A stretch of 64,000 nucleotides of DNA from Vreelandella populi (GCF_003989825.1 NZ_RZHE01000015.1:124001-188000), one strand, 5' to 3'. Shown: positions 34,086 to 44,422, counted from the stretch's first letter. Notes: generated by a model from the letters alone, not told the origin. A program made the numbers and translations.

Positions 34086-35672
34086 TTACGCCACCCCTTG
34101 GCTGCGCAGATAGTCATCGTAACTGCCGCTGAAATCGACAATGCCGCCAGGCTGCATATCAATGATGCGTGTGGCCAGACTGGAGACAAACTCGCGGTCG
34201 TGGCTGACAAACAGCAGCGTGCCTGGGTAATTTTCCAGCGCCAGGTTGAGCGCTTCAATGGACTCCATATCCAGGTGGTTTGTCGGCTCGTCCATCAGCA
34301 ACACGTTAGGGTTAGTGAGTGTTAACTTGCCAAACAGCATACGCCCCTGCTCTCCTCCGGAAATCACTTTGGTCGATTTACCGATGTCGTCACTTGAGAA
34401 CAGCATCCGGCCAAGCGCTCCACGCACCACCTGCTCGCCTCCCTGGGTCCACTGCGCCATCCACTCGAACAGCGTAGCATCAATGGCAAAGTCGTCGGCA
34501 TGATCCTGAGCAAACACCCCAAGCTCGGCCGCGTCGGTCCATTTCACCTCGCCTTTATCGGGATGCAAATCGCCCGCCAGGGTTTTTAGCAATGTCGTCT
34601 TGCCGATACCGTTGGGGCCGATGATGGCGATACGCTCACCGGCTTCAACCGTCATGGAAAACCGCTCGAACAGCGGCGCGCCATCGTATCCCTTGGTAAT
34701 GGCATCAACATTCACCGCATTACGGTGTATTTTCTTGTTTTGATCAAAGCGGATAAACGGGCTGACACGGCTTGAGGGCTTGATATCTTCAAGTTTGATC
34801 TTGTCGATCTGGCGCGCGCGCGAGGTCGCCTGCTTGGCTTTCGAGGCGTTCGCCGAGAAGCGGCTCACAAACTGCTGAAGCTCGGCAATCTGGGCCTTTT
34901 TCTTGGCGTTATCCGAGTGCTGACGCTCGCGCGCGGCGGTTGCCGCCGTCATGTAGTCATCATAGTTACCCGGGAACAGAGTAATCTCGCCGTAGTCCAG
35001 ATCCGCCATGTGGGTGCATACGCTGTTCAGGAAGTGGCGGTCGTGGGAAATGATGATCATGGTGCTGTTACGCGCCGTCAAAATATCTTCCAACCAACGG
35101 ATGGTATTGATATCCAGGTGGTTGGTAGGCTCGTCGAGCAGCAGTACATCAGGGTCGGAAAACAGCGCCTGGGCCAGGAGCACACGCAGTTTCCAGCCTG
35201 GGGCCACTTCACTCATCGGCCCGGTATGCTGCTCGATAGGAATGCCCAGACCCAGCAGTAATTCACCTGCGCGGGACTCGGCGGTATAGCCATCAAGCTC
35301 GGCAAAGCGTACTTCAAGGTCAGCGACCGCCATGCCGTCCGCTTCGCTCATTTCCGGCAAGCTATAGATGCGCTCGCGCTCGGCGGCAACCTTCCAAAGC
35401 TCGGTGTTGCCCATGATCACGGTGTCAATTACACGCTCGTTTTCATAAGCGAACTGATCCTGACGCAGCTTCCCCAGCCGCGTGCTGCTATCCAGCATGA
35501 CCTGACCCGATGACGGCTCAAGCTCTCCGCCCAGAATCTTCATAAAGGTCGACTTGCCGCAACCATTGGCGCCAATCAGACCGTAGCGATTGCCGTTGTT
35601 GAATTTGACGGAGACGTTTTCAAACAGGGGCTTGGCCCCGAACTGCATGGTGATATTGGCGGTTGCGATCAA
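34086..35672 (-). CDS. ybiT: ABC-F family ATPase YbiT
   Basis: 528 aa with two ABC ATPase domains and no membrane domain. Walker A motifs are GANGCGKST and GPNGIGKTT; Walker B/DEPTNHLD appears twice. The first signature is replaced by [17 protein letters not shown], a feature of the YbiT subgroup; the second is [17 protein letters not shown] proteins bind the ribosome E site and affect translation; the linker between domains (about 230-300) is rich in Lys/Ala as expected. Single gene, converging with the ZipA-like gene. Confidence 0.92.
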   Translation of the reverse strand: MIATANITMQFGAKPLFENVSVKFNNGNRYGLIGANGCGKSTFMKILGGELEPSSGQVMLDSSTRLGKLRQDQFAYENERVIDTVIMGNTELWKVAAERERIYSLPEMSEADGMAVADLEVRFAELDGYTAESRAGELLLGLGIPIEQHTGPMSEVAPGWKLRVLLAQALFSDPDVLLLDEPTNHLDINTIRWLEDILTARNSTMIIISHDRHFLNSVCTHMADLDYGEITLFPGNYDDYMTAATAARERQHSDNAKKKAQIAELQQFVSRFSANASKAKQATSRARQIDKIKLEDIKPSSRVSPFIRFDQNKKIHRNAVNVDAITKGYDGAPLFERFSMTVEAGERIAIIGPNGIGKTTLLKTLAGDLHPDKGEVKWTDAAELGVFAQDHADDFAIDATLFEWMAQWTQGGEQVVRGALGRMLFSSDDIGKSTKVISGGEQGRMLFGKLTLTNPNVLLMDEPTNHLDMESIEALNLALENYPGTLLFVSHDREFVSSLATRIIDMQPGGIVDFSGSYDDYLRSQGVA

Positions 35673-35755
35673 GATGTGGGCCCTGGTTAGCGTATAAAGT
35701 GCGCGTGCAAAGGCCCGCGATTCTACGCGCTCTTGGACGTTGTTACACCTATCAC

Positions 35756-36619
35756 CTAGCGTGGCGTATCACTGAGTGCGGGTAGGTCGAGTAGAAAGCG
35801 TTCGCCATCAATCGCTTGGCGTAGCCGGGAATGCAAGATATCTACGATCCCGGCATGCTCGCCGACGAGCTTCGCAGTCATTACGTTAAGAGCTGGATGA
35901 CGCTTTTCCGCCGCGCGGCAAATCTCATCGATATCGCCGCCCTCGCCTGCGTGGCGGCCTGGCGAGAGAAATAGCATGGCCAGTACCACCGGCCCTGCCT
36001 GAAACTCAGGCTTATCCAGCAGATTTTCCAGAAGCGGCTCATTAAACCGGTATTCATCACCGTCGCGGCGCTCCATGGACGCCGCCGCCACACAGGCGAC
36101 CTCCTCTTCCAGCAGAACACTTAACTGCCCGGCTAGGCGGTTGCGAACGGCCGTGACGTCGGGAATGGGGCTTCCGTGGTCTACCAGGGCAACGTGCGGC
36201 CGCTCACCGTTAAGATGCTCACGTACGTTATCCGCCAGCAACTTGGCTAGACGCAGATCGATATCGCCCAGCTCGTCTACCAGTGGCTGGGCTACGCGTA
36301 CGCTAACGCCTGGGAACTTTTCCTGTAGAGCCGCCATGCGTTCGGGCAAATAGCCAGTCAAGGCTTTACTCGGGCCAAAAAAGAACGGTACCACGATAAG
36401 CTCGGTTGCCCCTTGCTCAGCGCTGCATTCAGCAGCAGGGCCAAGGGTCAACGCGGGCGTACCCTCAAGCTCGTCAGGGGGAATTTTATTGGAGTGAAGT
36501 AACGAGGCAGCCTGTACCGGCTCATCCAGCTTTTGCGACAGCTCTGCCGCTATCCGACGCAGGTTGAGCGTGGCCGCCGGGCGCAGCGAGCCGTTATCTA
36601 CCAGAAAAATCGCGCGCAT
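35756..36619 (-). CDS. tandem CbiX/SirB-like chelatase-fold protein
   Basis: 287 aa from ATG 36619 (GGAG 6 bases upstream). Two CbiX domains follow one another. The second keeps both metal-site His: [11 protein letters not shown] (His148) and [12 protein letters not shown] (His223). The first has lost them: [11 protein letters not shown] (Asn9 in place of His) and [12 protein letters not shown] without the second His. CbiX/SirB insert Co or Fe into sirohydrochlorin; here the gene stands alone, with no cobalamin or siroheme genes nearby, so the assignment to tetrapyrrole chemistry is uncertain. It diverges from the ChaC-like gene. Confidence 0.8.
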   Translation of the reverse strand: MRAIFLVDNGSLRPAATLNLRRIAAELSQKLDEPVQAASLLHSNKIPPDELEGTPALTLGPAAECSAEQGATELIVVPFFFGPSKALTGYLPERMAALQEKFPGVSVRVAQPLVDELGDIDLRLAKLLADNVREHLNGERPHVALVDHGSPIPDVTAVRNRLAGQLSVLLEEEVACVAAASMERRDGDEYRFNEPLLENLLDKPEFQAGPVVLAMLFLSPGRHAGEGGDIDEICRAAEKRHPALNVMTAKLVGEHAGIVDILHSRLRQAIDGERFLLDLPALSDTPR

Positions 36620-36678
36620 GTCCCGCTCCAGGAGAAAGTGATAGGGCATGTTACCATGGCCTTTTCACCACGTTCACG

Positions 36679-37245
36679 GTGCCCACGTTGATCGACACCA
36701 CCGCCATCAACCAGCAGCGCAACCAGTTTGCACAGCACGCCGATATCTGGCTGTTTGGCTACGGCTCGCTGATCTGGAAAGCTGATTTTGCCTATCTGGA
36801 AAGTCGCAGTGCCTATATTACCGGCTGGGAGCGTCGCTTCTGGCAGGGCTCGCATGATCACCGCGGCACGCCAGAAGCGCCTGGCCGTGTAGTCACGCTA
36901 ACGCCGGTGGCCGGCGCCATCTGCCACGGCATGGCCTACCGGATTACTCCGGAAACCCTGGCGCCGCTGGACCACCGCGAGAAAAACGGCTACCTGCGTG
37001 AAATCACCTCAATGCACTTTACCGATGGCAGCGAAGCTCAGGGCCTGGTCTATATGGCCACCGATGATAACCCTGCGTTTCTAGGCCCGGCGCCGCTTGA
37101 GGCCATGGCGCAGCAGATCGCCCGCGCCGAAGGGCCTAGCGGGCCCAACCGCGACTACCTTATGAACCTGGCAAGCGCCTTGCGCGAGTTGCAGGTTGAT
37201 GATGCGCATATCTTTGCGCTTGAAGAACAGCTTCAGCGCCTCTAA
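36679..37245 (+). CDS. ChaC-like gamma-glutamylcyclotransferase
   Basis: 188 aa. WLFGYGSLIWK is the family motif (YGSL loop), and the catalytic Glu appears in DHREKNGYLRE. ChaC enzymes cleave glutathione to 5-oxoproline and Cys-Gly in the cytoplasm. The start is a GTG at 36679 with no clear ribosome site. It overlaps nothing; the HPP gene converges 5 bases after its stop. It could also act on other gamma-glutamyl compounds. Confidence 0.85.
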   Translation: MPTLIDTTAINQQRNQFAQHADIWLFGYGSLIWKADFAYLESRSAYITGWERRFWQGSHDHRGTPEAPGRVVTLTPVAGAICHGMAYRITPETLAPLDHREKNGYLREITSMHFTDGSEAQGLVYMATDDNPAFLGPAPLEAMAQQIARAEGPSGPNRDYLMNLASALRELQVDDAHIFALEEQLQRL

Positions 37246-37250
37246 GCGCT

Positions 37251-37778
37251 TTACCAGTAGCGCGGGTAGCGGCGATGGCGGGCCAGGTTGTTGACCAGAA
37301 TGGCGATGACCAGCATGACCACGCAGCCCATGCCAATAGGCAATAACGGATACCACCACCCCAGTTGATGCACGCTAGCCCCACCGCCTACGGCAATCAA
37401 GGCGGCCGCTGCGCCGGGTGGATGCACCGTATGCGTGAGCTGCATTACCAGAATTGACAGGGAAACTGAAAGCGCCATGGAAATCGGTGTTGCTCCCAGC
37501 AGCTGATAGCAGCCTACGCCTATACAGGCCGAGAGCACGCTACCAAACAGCACGTGGCTGGGTTGGGCGAAAGGGCTTTCCGGCGCGGCGTAAATCAGCA
37601 CCGATGTCGCCCCGAACGAGCCCACAATCAGCAGCTGTTGCGAAAGCCATGCCGAGCTTAGCCAACAGATGACGGCCATACCGGTAAAGGCACCCAGCCA
37701 TGACCAGATGGCATCTTGCCAGCCTACTCGGGCGCGCTGAATACGTTCGCCACGCATCTTGCCAAGATAAGTTTTCAT
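37251..37778 (-). CDS. HPP family membrane protein
   Basis: About 175 aa with four membrane helices. The family motif HPP occurs in QLTHTVHPPGAAAALIAVGG. HPP proteins of cyanobacteria and plants have been linked to nitrite transport; a role here is not established. ATG 37778 is chosen over an in-frame GTG at 37787. The upstream inverted repeat TTGCACT-N5-AGTGCAA may be its operator. Confidence 0.82.
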   Translation of the reverse strand: MKTYLGKMRGERIQRARVGWQDAIWSWLGAFTGMAVICWLSSAWLSQQLLIVGSFGATSVLIYAAPESPFAQPSHVLFGSVLSACIGVGCYQLLGATPISMALSVSLSILVMQLTHTVHPPGAAAALIAVGGGASVHQLGWWYPLLPIGMGCVVMLVIAILVNNLARHRRYPRYW

Positions 37779-37788
37779 TACACCCACT

Positions 37789-37807
37789 TTGCACTAAAGA
37801 AGTGCAA
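37789..37807. promoter_or_regulatory. inverted repeat upstream of HPP gene
   Basis: TTGCACT (37789-37795) and AGTGCAA (37801-37807) are perfect 7-bp arms with a 5-base spacer, just 11 bases upstream of the HPP gene start. A third TTGCACC-like copy lies at about 37820. It would interfere with transcription or translation of the HPP gene. Confidence 0.55.
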
Positions 37808-37950
37808 ATGATGGCAAATTGCACCAAATAGGCAAATGATAAATGGTCATACTCTTATGAGTTGAATTCAGGCATTAGTAATGCGCGCCAACTTCCGGTA
37901 TCCATACAAATACTTAGCGCGCTTACTTATAGAAAGGCTGTGCCACTGCG

Positions 37951-38313
37951 TTACATCATCAACCAAGAAAGAATAAATAGCGCGATAATAGTTTTCACAA
38001 TGCCTCCAACAATTGAGCCACGTAAAAACGACTTTACCCCTCCCCATAGAATCAGCAGCCCGATCACCAACACCGCAATGCTTAAAAAAGAGTCGTTGAT
38101 TCCTAATGATCGGGTCAGGCCGTCAATAAAATCGCCAAAGGCACCAAAGAAGTTGGTAAAAATGCCCAGAAGAAATTCCACCACCGTACGAATCACATCG
38201 CCAATGGTCTCGCCTACCCGGTCAAAAAATCCATTTGCTTGCATCCGTTCTGCCCCGCGTTTAAAGGAATCAGGCATTGTCGGCGAAAACCCGACAAGGG
38301 GCAAAGCGTTCAT
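37951..38313 (-). CDS. small membrane protein at the end of the TRAP operon
   Basis: 120 aa, unrecognised. Two to three hydrophobic helices fill the C-terminal half (VIRTVVEFLLGIFTNFFGAF, SFLSIAVLVIGLLILWGG, IVKTIIALFILSWLMM). The N-terminus is polar. Its ATG overlaps the stop of the TRAP permease gene (ATGA), so it is translationally coupled to it. This makes it real and probably a helper of the transporter, though no TRAP subunit of this kind is known to me. Confidence 0.65.
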   Translation of the reverse strand: MNALPLVGFSPTMPDSFKRGAERMQANGFFDRVGETIGDVIRTVVEFLLGIFTNFFGAFGDFIDGLTRSLGINDSFLSIAVLVIGLLILWGGVKSFLRGSIVGGIVKTIIALFILSWLMM

Positions 38314-40244
38314 GGTTTATGACATACCTGGTCTAGCGGTGGCGGTGGCGAAGGCACTTGCCTTGCTTGACGCAAAAACGCCACACCATACGTGACTACT
38401 AACATTCCAAGCCCCAGCAAATCGCTTCGGCCTTCCGGATACATCATTAGTAGTGCCGCTATCAGCAGTGCCCCTCTTAAGGGCCAAGAAACGGAGCCGA
38501 CGCGGTACAGATAGCCTTCCATCGCCGCCGCCACCAGCCAGATAGCGGTTAGAGCTGTTAACGTGGAGACAACAATATCGAACACCTCGCCCTGGAGAAT
38601 CAATGAAGGGTTAAGAACAAACAGAAAAGGCAGTACAAATAGCACCCCACCCAGGCGCACCGCATGCAGACTGGTGCGCGTATTATTGGCACCTGCCACG
38701 CCTGCGGCGGTGATAGCAGCAAGCGCCACCGGTGGCGTGATATACGAGAGCATGCCCCAGTAAAGAATGAACAGGTGACTGCCCAGAGGATTCAATCCAG
38801 CCCCCACTAATGCAGGCGCCAGAAGAATGGACAAAAAGATATAGCAAGCACTTACAGTCATTCCCATACCCAGAATGAAACTGGTTACCGCTCCGGCTGC
38901 CAGCATTAACGGTATGCTGTCGCCCGCATAAAGCAGTAACTCGCGGGAGAAAGCGCCCGCCACGCCAGTGTAGGAGAGCCCACCGACCACTAGACCAATA
39001 CCTGCGAGCACCGCGACCAGGTTGCCCACGCCATGAGCAAGTTGATAGAAGAACTCACCCAACTGCTTTAATCCTAGCCGCTTCTGTCGGCGAAACAGTG
39101 CAATGCCCAGCAATACGAGTGTCGCGTAATAGGGTGCTTGGCTCTCCAGACGCATGGCCAGAAGCATATAAATCAGCACAGCCAGGCTCAATAGATAAGG
39201 CCATCCGGCCACCAGCGTGGTACCAATTCTAGGAATATCCTTGGCGGGCATTCCCTGAAGCCCTTTTCGCGCTGCGTAGTGATCCACCTGCAGCAGCAGC
39301 GCCAGATAGAACAAGATCGCCGGCAGTAGCGCCGCTATCATTACCTCGCCATAACTCACTCCCAGAAACGAGGCCATGATAAACGCCACCGCTCCCATGA
39401 CCGGCGGCATCAACGTTCCCCCAGTGGAGGCGCAGGCTTCCACTGCGGCGGCGTACTCAGGCTTATAGCCACTGCGCTTCATGGCGGGAATAGTGATCGT
39501 CCCGGTCGTTAAAATATTGGAAACGGCGCTCCCAGAGAGGCTACCCATGAAAGCACTGGAGACCACCGCCACTTTGGCAGGGCCGCCGCGGCTTCGCCCC
39601 ATCAAAGCCGTGGCGAAATTCATGAAAAACTCACCACCGCCTGTAATGGTAAGCGCAATACCGAAGACGACAAAGCCAACAATCAGATTGGCCACCACCT
39701 GCATGGGCACGCCAACAATGCTTTCAGCGCCCATCACGTGAGCACGAATGGTTTCACCCAGCTCAAACCCGTTGCTCCACAGAAAACCCGGCATATAGCC
39801 TGCATAGAGCGGATAAGCACCGAATATTAGCGCCACTGCAAAGATGGCCCAGCCTCCACAGCGCCGCACGCCCTCCAGTACGAGTAATAGCATCATGGTA
39901 GCGATGAGCGTCGCCGAAAGCGGAGCGAAGTACTCCCATCCCTGCTGGGTCATACGCAGTCCATTGAGCCCGAGGTAAAGGCTGCCACCTAACGCGGCGG
40001 CGGCCAACAGCCAGTCGTACCAAGGCAAGCGCTCGCTATCGGTCTGACGGGCAGGGAAAATCAACAGAGCTACTGCCAGAAAAATTCCAATCAAGTAGTA
40101 GATAAAGGCATTCCCGATGGGGTAGAAGCCGAATAACTTAAGCGCAAAGGTCTGATTGATCGTCATCAATAGACCCAGCCCACCAAGCCCCATTACGACC
40201 CAGCGGGCGACTCCGCTCATGCGCGCCTGGCTTGCATCACTCAT
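38310..40244 (-). CDS. TRAP transporter permease, fused small and large subunits (TAXI type)
   Basis: 644 aa with about 16 membrane helices. The DctM-like part is clear from GRSRGGPAKVAVVSSAFMGS, SGSAVSNILTTGTITIPAMK and EACASTGGTLMPPVMGAVAF. The N-terminal 150 residues give the small-subunit helices, as in fused TRAP permeases used with TAXI binding proteins. It imports its cargo with a sodium or proton gradient. Gene order acyl-CoA dehydrogenase, caiB-like, TAXI, TRAP points to an organic acid that is activated with CoA after entry. Confidence 0.9.
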   Translation of the reverse strand: MSDASQARMSGVARWVVMGLGGLGLLMTINQTFALKLFGFYPIGNAFIYYLIGIFLAVALLIFPARQTDSERLPWYDWLLAAAALGGSLYLGLNGLRMTQQGWEYFAPLSATLIATMMLLLVLEGVRRCGGWAIFAVALIFGAYPLYAGYMPGFLWSNGFELGETIRAHVMGAESIVGVPMQVVANLIVGFVVFGIALTITGGGEFFMNFATALMGRSRGGPAKVAVVSSAFMGSLSGSAVSNILTTGTITIPAMKRSGYKPEYAAAVEACASTGGTLMPPVMGAVAFIMASFLGVSYGEVMIAALLPAILFYLALLLQVDHYAARKGLQGMPAKDIPRIGTTLVAGWPYLLSLAVLIYMLLAMRLESQAPYYATLVLLGIALFRRQKRLGLKQLGEFFYQLAHGVGNLVAVLAGIGLVVGGLSYTGVAGAFSRELLLYAGDSIPLMLAAGAVTSFILGMGMTVSACYIFLSILLAPALVGAGLNPLGSHLFILYWGMLSYITPPVALAAITAAGVAGANNTRTSLHAVRLGGVLFVLPFLFVLNPSLILQGEVFDIVVSTLTALTAIWLVAAAMEGYLYRVGSVSWPLRGALLIAALLMMYPEGRSDLLGLGMLVVTYGVAFLRQARQVPSPPPPLDQVCHKP

Positions 40245-40269
40245 GACGACACTCCTCTATAGGCCGACT

Positions 40270-41397
40270 TTAAAGCTCGTCGATGACCTGTTGGCGACGC
40301 TCTTCCCAGCGTTCGGCCAGCGCATCGCCGTTCAGGTTAGCCTCTTCTTCGAGAAGTGAACTCCAAGCGTTTTTGAGTGCTTCAAGCCGCGCCAAGCGTG
40401 CATCGTTCCAAGCTTGCATATCCTCATCCCAAAGCCCTTTCTCTTGCATATAGCGAACGGCGCCTGGGTGGAACGGAATATCGATAGGTGGCACGCCAGC
40501 GTCTTCGATGGACCAACGCTTAATAGCAGCGGTGGCGTCACGATAAAGGTCGTAGCTTTCATCCAGCGCTCCAATCAACTGATAGACCTGTTCTTCGTCT
40601 TGATCCGCCATAGTGACGATGATGGGATAACGGTAGGCCAGCATATTGGCGGGAGAGTCTTCGGAAAGTCCCGCACCGATCGTTTCGGTGAACGGCTGAA
40701 AGACCGGTGCTACCTGGTTCATGCGCGACCACCCCTGTTCGTCATCGGCAGGAATATCTACCCAACGAATGCCACGCGAGGACTCTTCCAGCTCGTATAG
40801 TTGGCTGGCCGTGGTGGTGGTGCAGGTGGCATCAGCGCGACCTTCGACCAAAGAACTCATGGCAGCGCCGTGAGTGGGGAACATCACTGCATCGACGTCA
40901 TCGCGTGTCAGCCCGCCGAAGGCAAGGATAGCGTCGCACTTTACGTTGACCGAAGGATTGCCGGCCACGTAAGCCACTCGCTTGCCCTGCAAATCTTGCA
41001 GAGTGTGTATATTCGCATCGGCCGCGGAAGGAACGCCGAAGGTGGAGGGGCGCCCCGCAATCGCCCTCAGATCCTGAGGTCCCCAGCGCCGATCACTGAA
41101 ATCGTAGAGCCCTTCTGTCGCGAAAAAGGATTCGGTGGCTAAAAACGCATAGTCGGCGCGCCCACTTAACAGCGGCTGAAGCCGCCCGATAGCAGAACCC
41201 GCGGGCTGAATACGAACACGTGTGTTATAAGCGCGGCCAAAAGCATCAGCGATGGCTGAAGCCTCCGAATGCCCTTGGGAGCCTACATCGTAGGCCGTCC
41301 AGGTCATGGTATTAGGCAGCTCGGCTGCTGATGCAACACCAGAAAAGACAACAAAAATGGTCGATAAAAGGCCGGTGGCCAGGCGTGTACTTGTCAT
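40270..41397 (-). CDS. TAXI family TRAP solute-binding protein
   Basis: 375 aa. A signal peptide (residues 1-24, ending GVASAA) leads to a periplasmic binding protein of the TAXI family, with GSQGHSEASAIADAFGRAYN and ADYAFLATESFFATEGLYDF. TAXI proteins feed fused TRAP permeases; ligands include glutamate and other dicarboxylates but most are unknown. It lies 25 bases ahead of the permease gene and 81 after the caiB-like gene. The ligand remains unknown here. Confidence 0.9.
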   Translation of the reverse strand: MTSTRLATGLLSTIFVVFSGVASAAELPNTMTWTAYDVGSQGHSEASAIADAFGRAYNTRVRIQPAGSAIGRLQPLLSGRADYAFLATESFFATEGLYDFSDRRWGPQDLRAIAGRPSTFGVPSAADANIHTLQDLQGKRVAYVAGNPSVNVKCDAILAFGGLTRDDVDAVMFPTHGAAMSSLVEGRADATCTTTTASQLYELEESSRGIRWVDIPADDEQGWSRMNQVAPVFQPFTETIGAGLSEDSPANMLAYRYPIIVTMADQDEEQVYQLIGALDESYDLYRDATAAIKRWSIEDAGVPPIDIPFHPGAVRYMQEKGLWDEDMQAWNDARLARLEALKNAWSSLLEEEANLNGDALAERWEERRQQVIDEL

Positions 41398-41478
41398 GGA
41401 AGTGATCTCGCGTTGTGTTATTTTTGGAATAGCTATTGACTTACATATTTTCGTATCGAGCGATAATTCGTGGGCCGC

Positions 41479-42675
41479 TCAAGCTCGCAGCGCCACTGGC
41501 AATATGCCCTTTTCCTTTAATGCATCGATCTGCTCTTGAGTCAGCCCTACCTCCTTGAGGATGGTATCGGTATGTTCGCCAAACCGCGGCGGCGGTGTAG
41601 TATAGCTAGAGGGCGTTCGCGCCAGCTTGATCGGCGAGCCGGTACCCTTGTATGCACCTATTTCGATCACCATGTTGCGGTGCTGAGTATGTGGGTGCTC
41701 CAAGGCCTGAGACGTATTCAGGACCGGCCCGCAAGGCACGCCGCTTCGCATCAGTTGTTCGGCGAGTGTAACGCCGTCGCGGCTGGCCATGGCCGTCTCG
41801 AGCATTTCGCGAAGCGCCTCACGGTTGCAAAGACGCGCACCGTTACTAGCAAAGCGGTCATCGGTAAGTAGCTCGTTACAATCGAGCTGTTCGCAAAGGC
41901 GAGCGAACTGGGCGTTGTTACCTACCGCGAGGAAAACGGGTTGGGTGGCGGTGCGGCATACCTCGTATGGCGCGATATTAGGATGTTCGTTGCCGGTGCG
42001 CCGCGGCTGAGGCCCTCCGTAGAAAACGTTCGGAAAATGAGGATGCATCAAGGAGAGCCCCGAATCGAACAGCGCCGCCTCGACGAACTGGCCCTTTCCA
42101 CTGCGTGTACGTTCGTGAAGCGCCAGCGTGATACCGATCACCGCGTTTAGCCCGGTAACGATATCCACCACCGGTAAGCCAACGCGTAAGGGCTCGCCGC
42201 CCTTCTCGCCGTTAACGCTCATCAATCCGGCCATCGCTTGAATGATAGCGTCGTAACCCGGTAATCCCCCCATGGGACCGTCGGCGCCGAAACCGCTGAT
42301 TCGGCACTGGATCAGGTGGGGAAAGCGCTCGTTCAGAGTATCGAAACCCAGCCCCCACTTCTCGAGCGTGCCGGGTTTGAAGTTTTCCACCAGTACATCT
42401 GCACTTGCCAGCAGTTGAAGCAGTACAGCCTGACCATCGGGGTGGCGAAGATCGAGTGCCATGCCGCGTTTGCTTCGATTTAAGCCATGAAAGTAAGAGG
42501 CCGCATCGCCCTCGAAGGGAGGTCCCCAACCACGGGTTTCATCCCCGCTGGGCGGCTCGACCTTGATGACATCGGCACCGTAATCGCCCAGCACCTGGGT
42601 GCAGTAAGGCCCGCCCAGCACCCGGCTTAGATCGATTACTTTGATATCGCTTAGTGCGCCCATTGCCTTAGTCAT
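41479..42675 (-). CDS. CaiB/BaiF family III CoA transferase
   Basis: 398 aa. VIDLSRVLGGPYCTQVLGDY, GADVIKVEPPSGDETRGWGP and ADVLVENFKPGTLEKWG are class III CoA-transferase motifs, and the catalytic Asp is in GGLPGYDAIIQAMAGLMSV. It would transfer CoA from a donor such as succinyl-CoA to a carboxylic acid. It overlaps the acyl-CoA dehydrogenase gene upstream by 8 bases, and the TAXI gene follows, which suggests that the imported acid is its acceptor. Confidence 0.9.
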   Translation of the reverse strand: MTKAMGALSDIKVIDLSRVLGGPYCTQVLGDYGADVIKVEPPSGDETRGWGPPFEGDAASYFHGLNRSKRGMALDLRHPDGQAVLLQLLASADVLVENFKPGTLEKWGLGFDTLNERFPHLIQCRISGFGADGPMGGLPGYDAIIQAMAGLMSVNGEKGGEPLRVGLPVVDIVTGLNAVIGITLALHERTRSGKGQFVEAALFDSGLSLMHPHFPNVFYGGPQPRRTGNEHPNIAPYEVCRTATQPVFLAVGNNAQFARLCEQLDCNELLTDDRFASNGARLCNREALREMLETAMASRDGVTLAEQLMRSGVPCGPVLNTSQALEHPHTQHRNMVIEIGAYKGTGSPIKLARTPSSYTTPPPRFGEHTDTILKEVGLTQEQIDALKEKGILPVALRA

Positions 42676-44422
42676 AGGCTGCCTCCACCTGACGCGCCAG
42701 CATGTCTACTGACACCAGGGCCTCTACCTGCTCGTCGCTCATTGGTGCCTCTTCAAGTAGTATCGTCAGGGCATCGCCCGATTCCGAGCGCGGAGCAAGC
42801 GGCGAGCTAGGCAATAGCTTATGGCGGACGACCAAACGTGCCAACGCCAGTCTGCGCTTGTCATTGCACACTTGATACGCCTCCCAGGCGAGCAGGATCG
42901 CCGAAGTGACGTGATACAGGCCGCTGGCGATGCGCCGTGCATCCGCGTCGTGCTCGTTTTCCAGCGCCAACGCTTCGACCCCGGCCACGGCGCTTGCGAG
43001 CAGCGCCTTGAAAAGCGCTCGTTCGCTGTCGCCGAGCGCGATCTCGTCGAGCCGCGCACTCAGGTACTCCGCCAGCACAGGCAGGGTCTGCTCTCGCCTC
43101 ACAGCACGGAATACATCGAGGGCGACGATGTTACTTGTGCCCTCCCAAATAGAGCCCAGGTGAGCATCGCGCAATACGCGCGCATCGGACCACTCTTCGA
43201 TATAGCCGCACCCGCCGCGTACTTCCATGCCGTCGCCGGCCACCTTGCGCGCATCTCGCGTGGTGCGAAATTTGATCATAGGCGTAAGAATTCGCAGAAG
43301 CTTTACCGCCTGGGCATCGCCCGCATCGGCACGACGCAGGCACTCGGCGGTGTGAAACACTAAGGTTCGTCCCTGCTCGGCGGTCACCATCATCTTACTG
43401 AGCTGACGCTGCATTAGCGGCATATGCATCAGCTGTTTACCGAATGCGCTGCGGTGGCGAGCAATAAACAGTGCTTCATTGAGCGAGCGGCGCATCAGCC
43501 CGGCCGAACGTACGCCGTTGGAGAGGCGCGACATATTGATCATGTCGGTCATTTGCTTAAAGCCCTGGCCCGGCTCGCCGACAACATAGGCCTCGGCACC
43601 TTCGAGAACGATCTCGCCACTAGCCATGGAGCGTGTACCCATCTTGTCTTTTAAGCGCACGATCCGGTAATGATTCAACTCGCCGTTGTCCAGGTGACGC
43701 GGCATCAGAAACAGGGTCAGGCCGCGGGTGCCTGCACCGCCCCCTTCGGGGCGGGCGAGCACCATCGCCAGTGCGGCATCGGGGTTGGAGCAGAACCATT
43801 TATCGCCGTACAACCGCCATTTGCCGTCCTCTTGGCGAGCTCTAGTCGTGATGGCGCCCACATCGGAACCCGCGTCCTGCTCGGTCATGAACATGGCACC
43901 TTGGTGGTTGTTCGCCATATCTTGGGACGTCAGGGAATCCAAGTAGCGCGTTACCAAGGCGTCGTCGCCGAACTTTCTGAGCGTTCGGGTCAACGCATCG
44001 GTCATACTCAGAGGGCAGCAAAGACCGAATTCCGCCTGCACGAACAGATAGGTCAAGGCGTACTTGACCAAAGCGGGCATCGGCTCCGGCCAGTCGAGCA
44101 CGCCGCCTCGGTGGGACATGGCCGCCAAGCCGAACCGGCCGTAGGCGTACGCTTCCAGACGCTGATAGGCGGGATGCTTACGGATTTCCTGAACCTCGGC
44201 ACCGTTACGTCGACGAAGGACTAGCTTAGGCGGCGCTTGATCTGCTTCGAGGGCAAGTGTCTCCAGTTCCCCCCCTGCCAGCTCTCCCATCTCGCTTAGA
44301 TACGGTTCAAGGTGACGACGTAGTGAAGCGGGTAAATAAACATCCAGCAGTTGGGAAAGACTCGGATCGCTCCGATAACTGTTCTGTCCCCAGGCATCAG
44401 GAATATTACGATGAATAGGCAT
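42668..44422 (-). CDS. acyl-CoA dehydrogenase (AidB-like branch)
   Basis: 584 aa, longer than common acyl-CoA dehydrogenases and similar to the AidB branch. The FAD segment NNHQGAMFMTEQDAGSDVGA and the C-terminal GGCGYIEEWSDARVLRDAHL-type block, then WEGTSNIVALDVFRAV, are clear. It should oxidise an acyl-CoA at the alpha-beta position, or act as an AidB-like flavoprotein. ATG 44422 is preferred to TTG 44428. It is the first gene of the TAXI/TRAP operon and lies opposite the LysR gene. Confidence 0.88.
   Translation of the reverse strand: MPIHRNIPDAWGQNSYRSDPSLSQLLDVYLPASLRRHLEPYLSEMGELAGGELETLALEADQAPPKLVLRRRNGAEVQEIRKHPAYQRLEAYAYGRFGLAAMSHRGGVLDWPEPMPALVKYALTYLFVQAEFGLCCPLSMTDALTRTLRKFGDDALVTRYLDSLTSQDMANNHQGAMFMTEQDAGSDVGAITTRARQEDGKWRLYGDKWFCSNPDAALAMVLARPEGGGAGTRGLTLFLMPRHLDNGELNHYRIVRLKDKMGTRSMASGEIVLEGAEAYVVGEPGQGFKQMTDMINMSRLSNGVRSAGLMRRSLNEALFIARHRSAFGKQLMHMPLMQRQLSKMMVTAEQGRTLVFHTAECLRRADAGDAQAVKLLRILTPMIKFRTTRDARKVAGDGMEVRGGCGYIEEWSDARVLRDAHLGSIWEGTSNIVALDVFRAVRREQTLPVLAEYLSARLDEIALGDSERALFKALLASAVAGVEALALENEHDADARRIASGLYHVTSAILLAWEAYQVCNDKRRLALARLVVRHKLLPSSPLAPRSESGDALTILLEEAPMSDEQVEALVSVDMLARQVEAAYD

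Noticed and set aside
37861..37950. Possible small gene between HPP and TRAP operons
   Set aside because: No frame with a start site and no coding character; the stretch looks like plain intergenic sequence.
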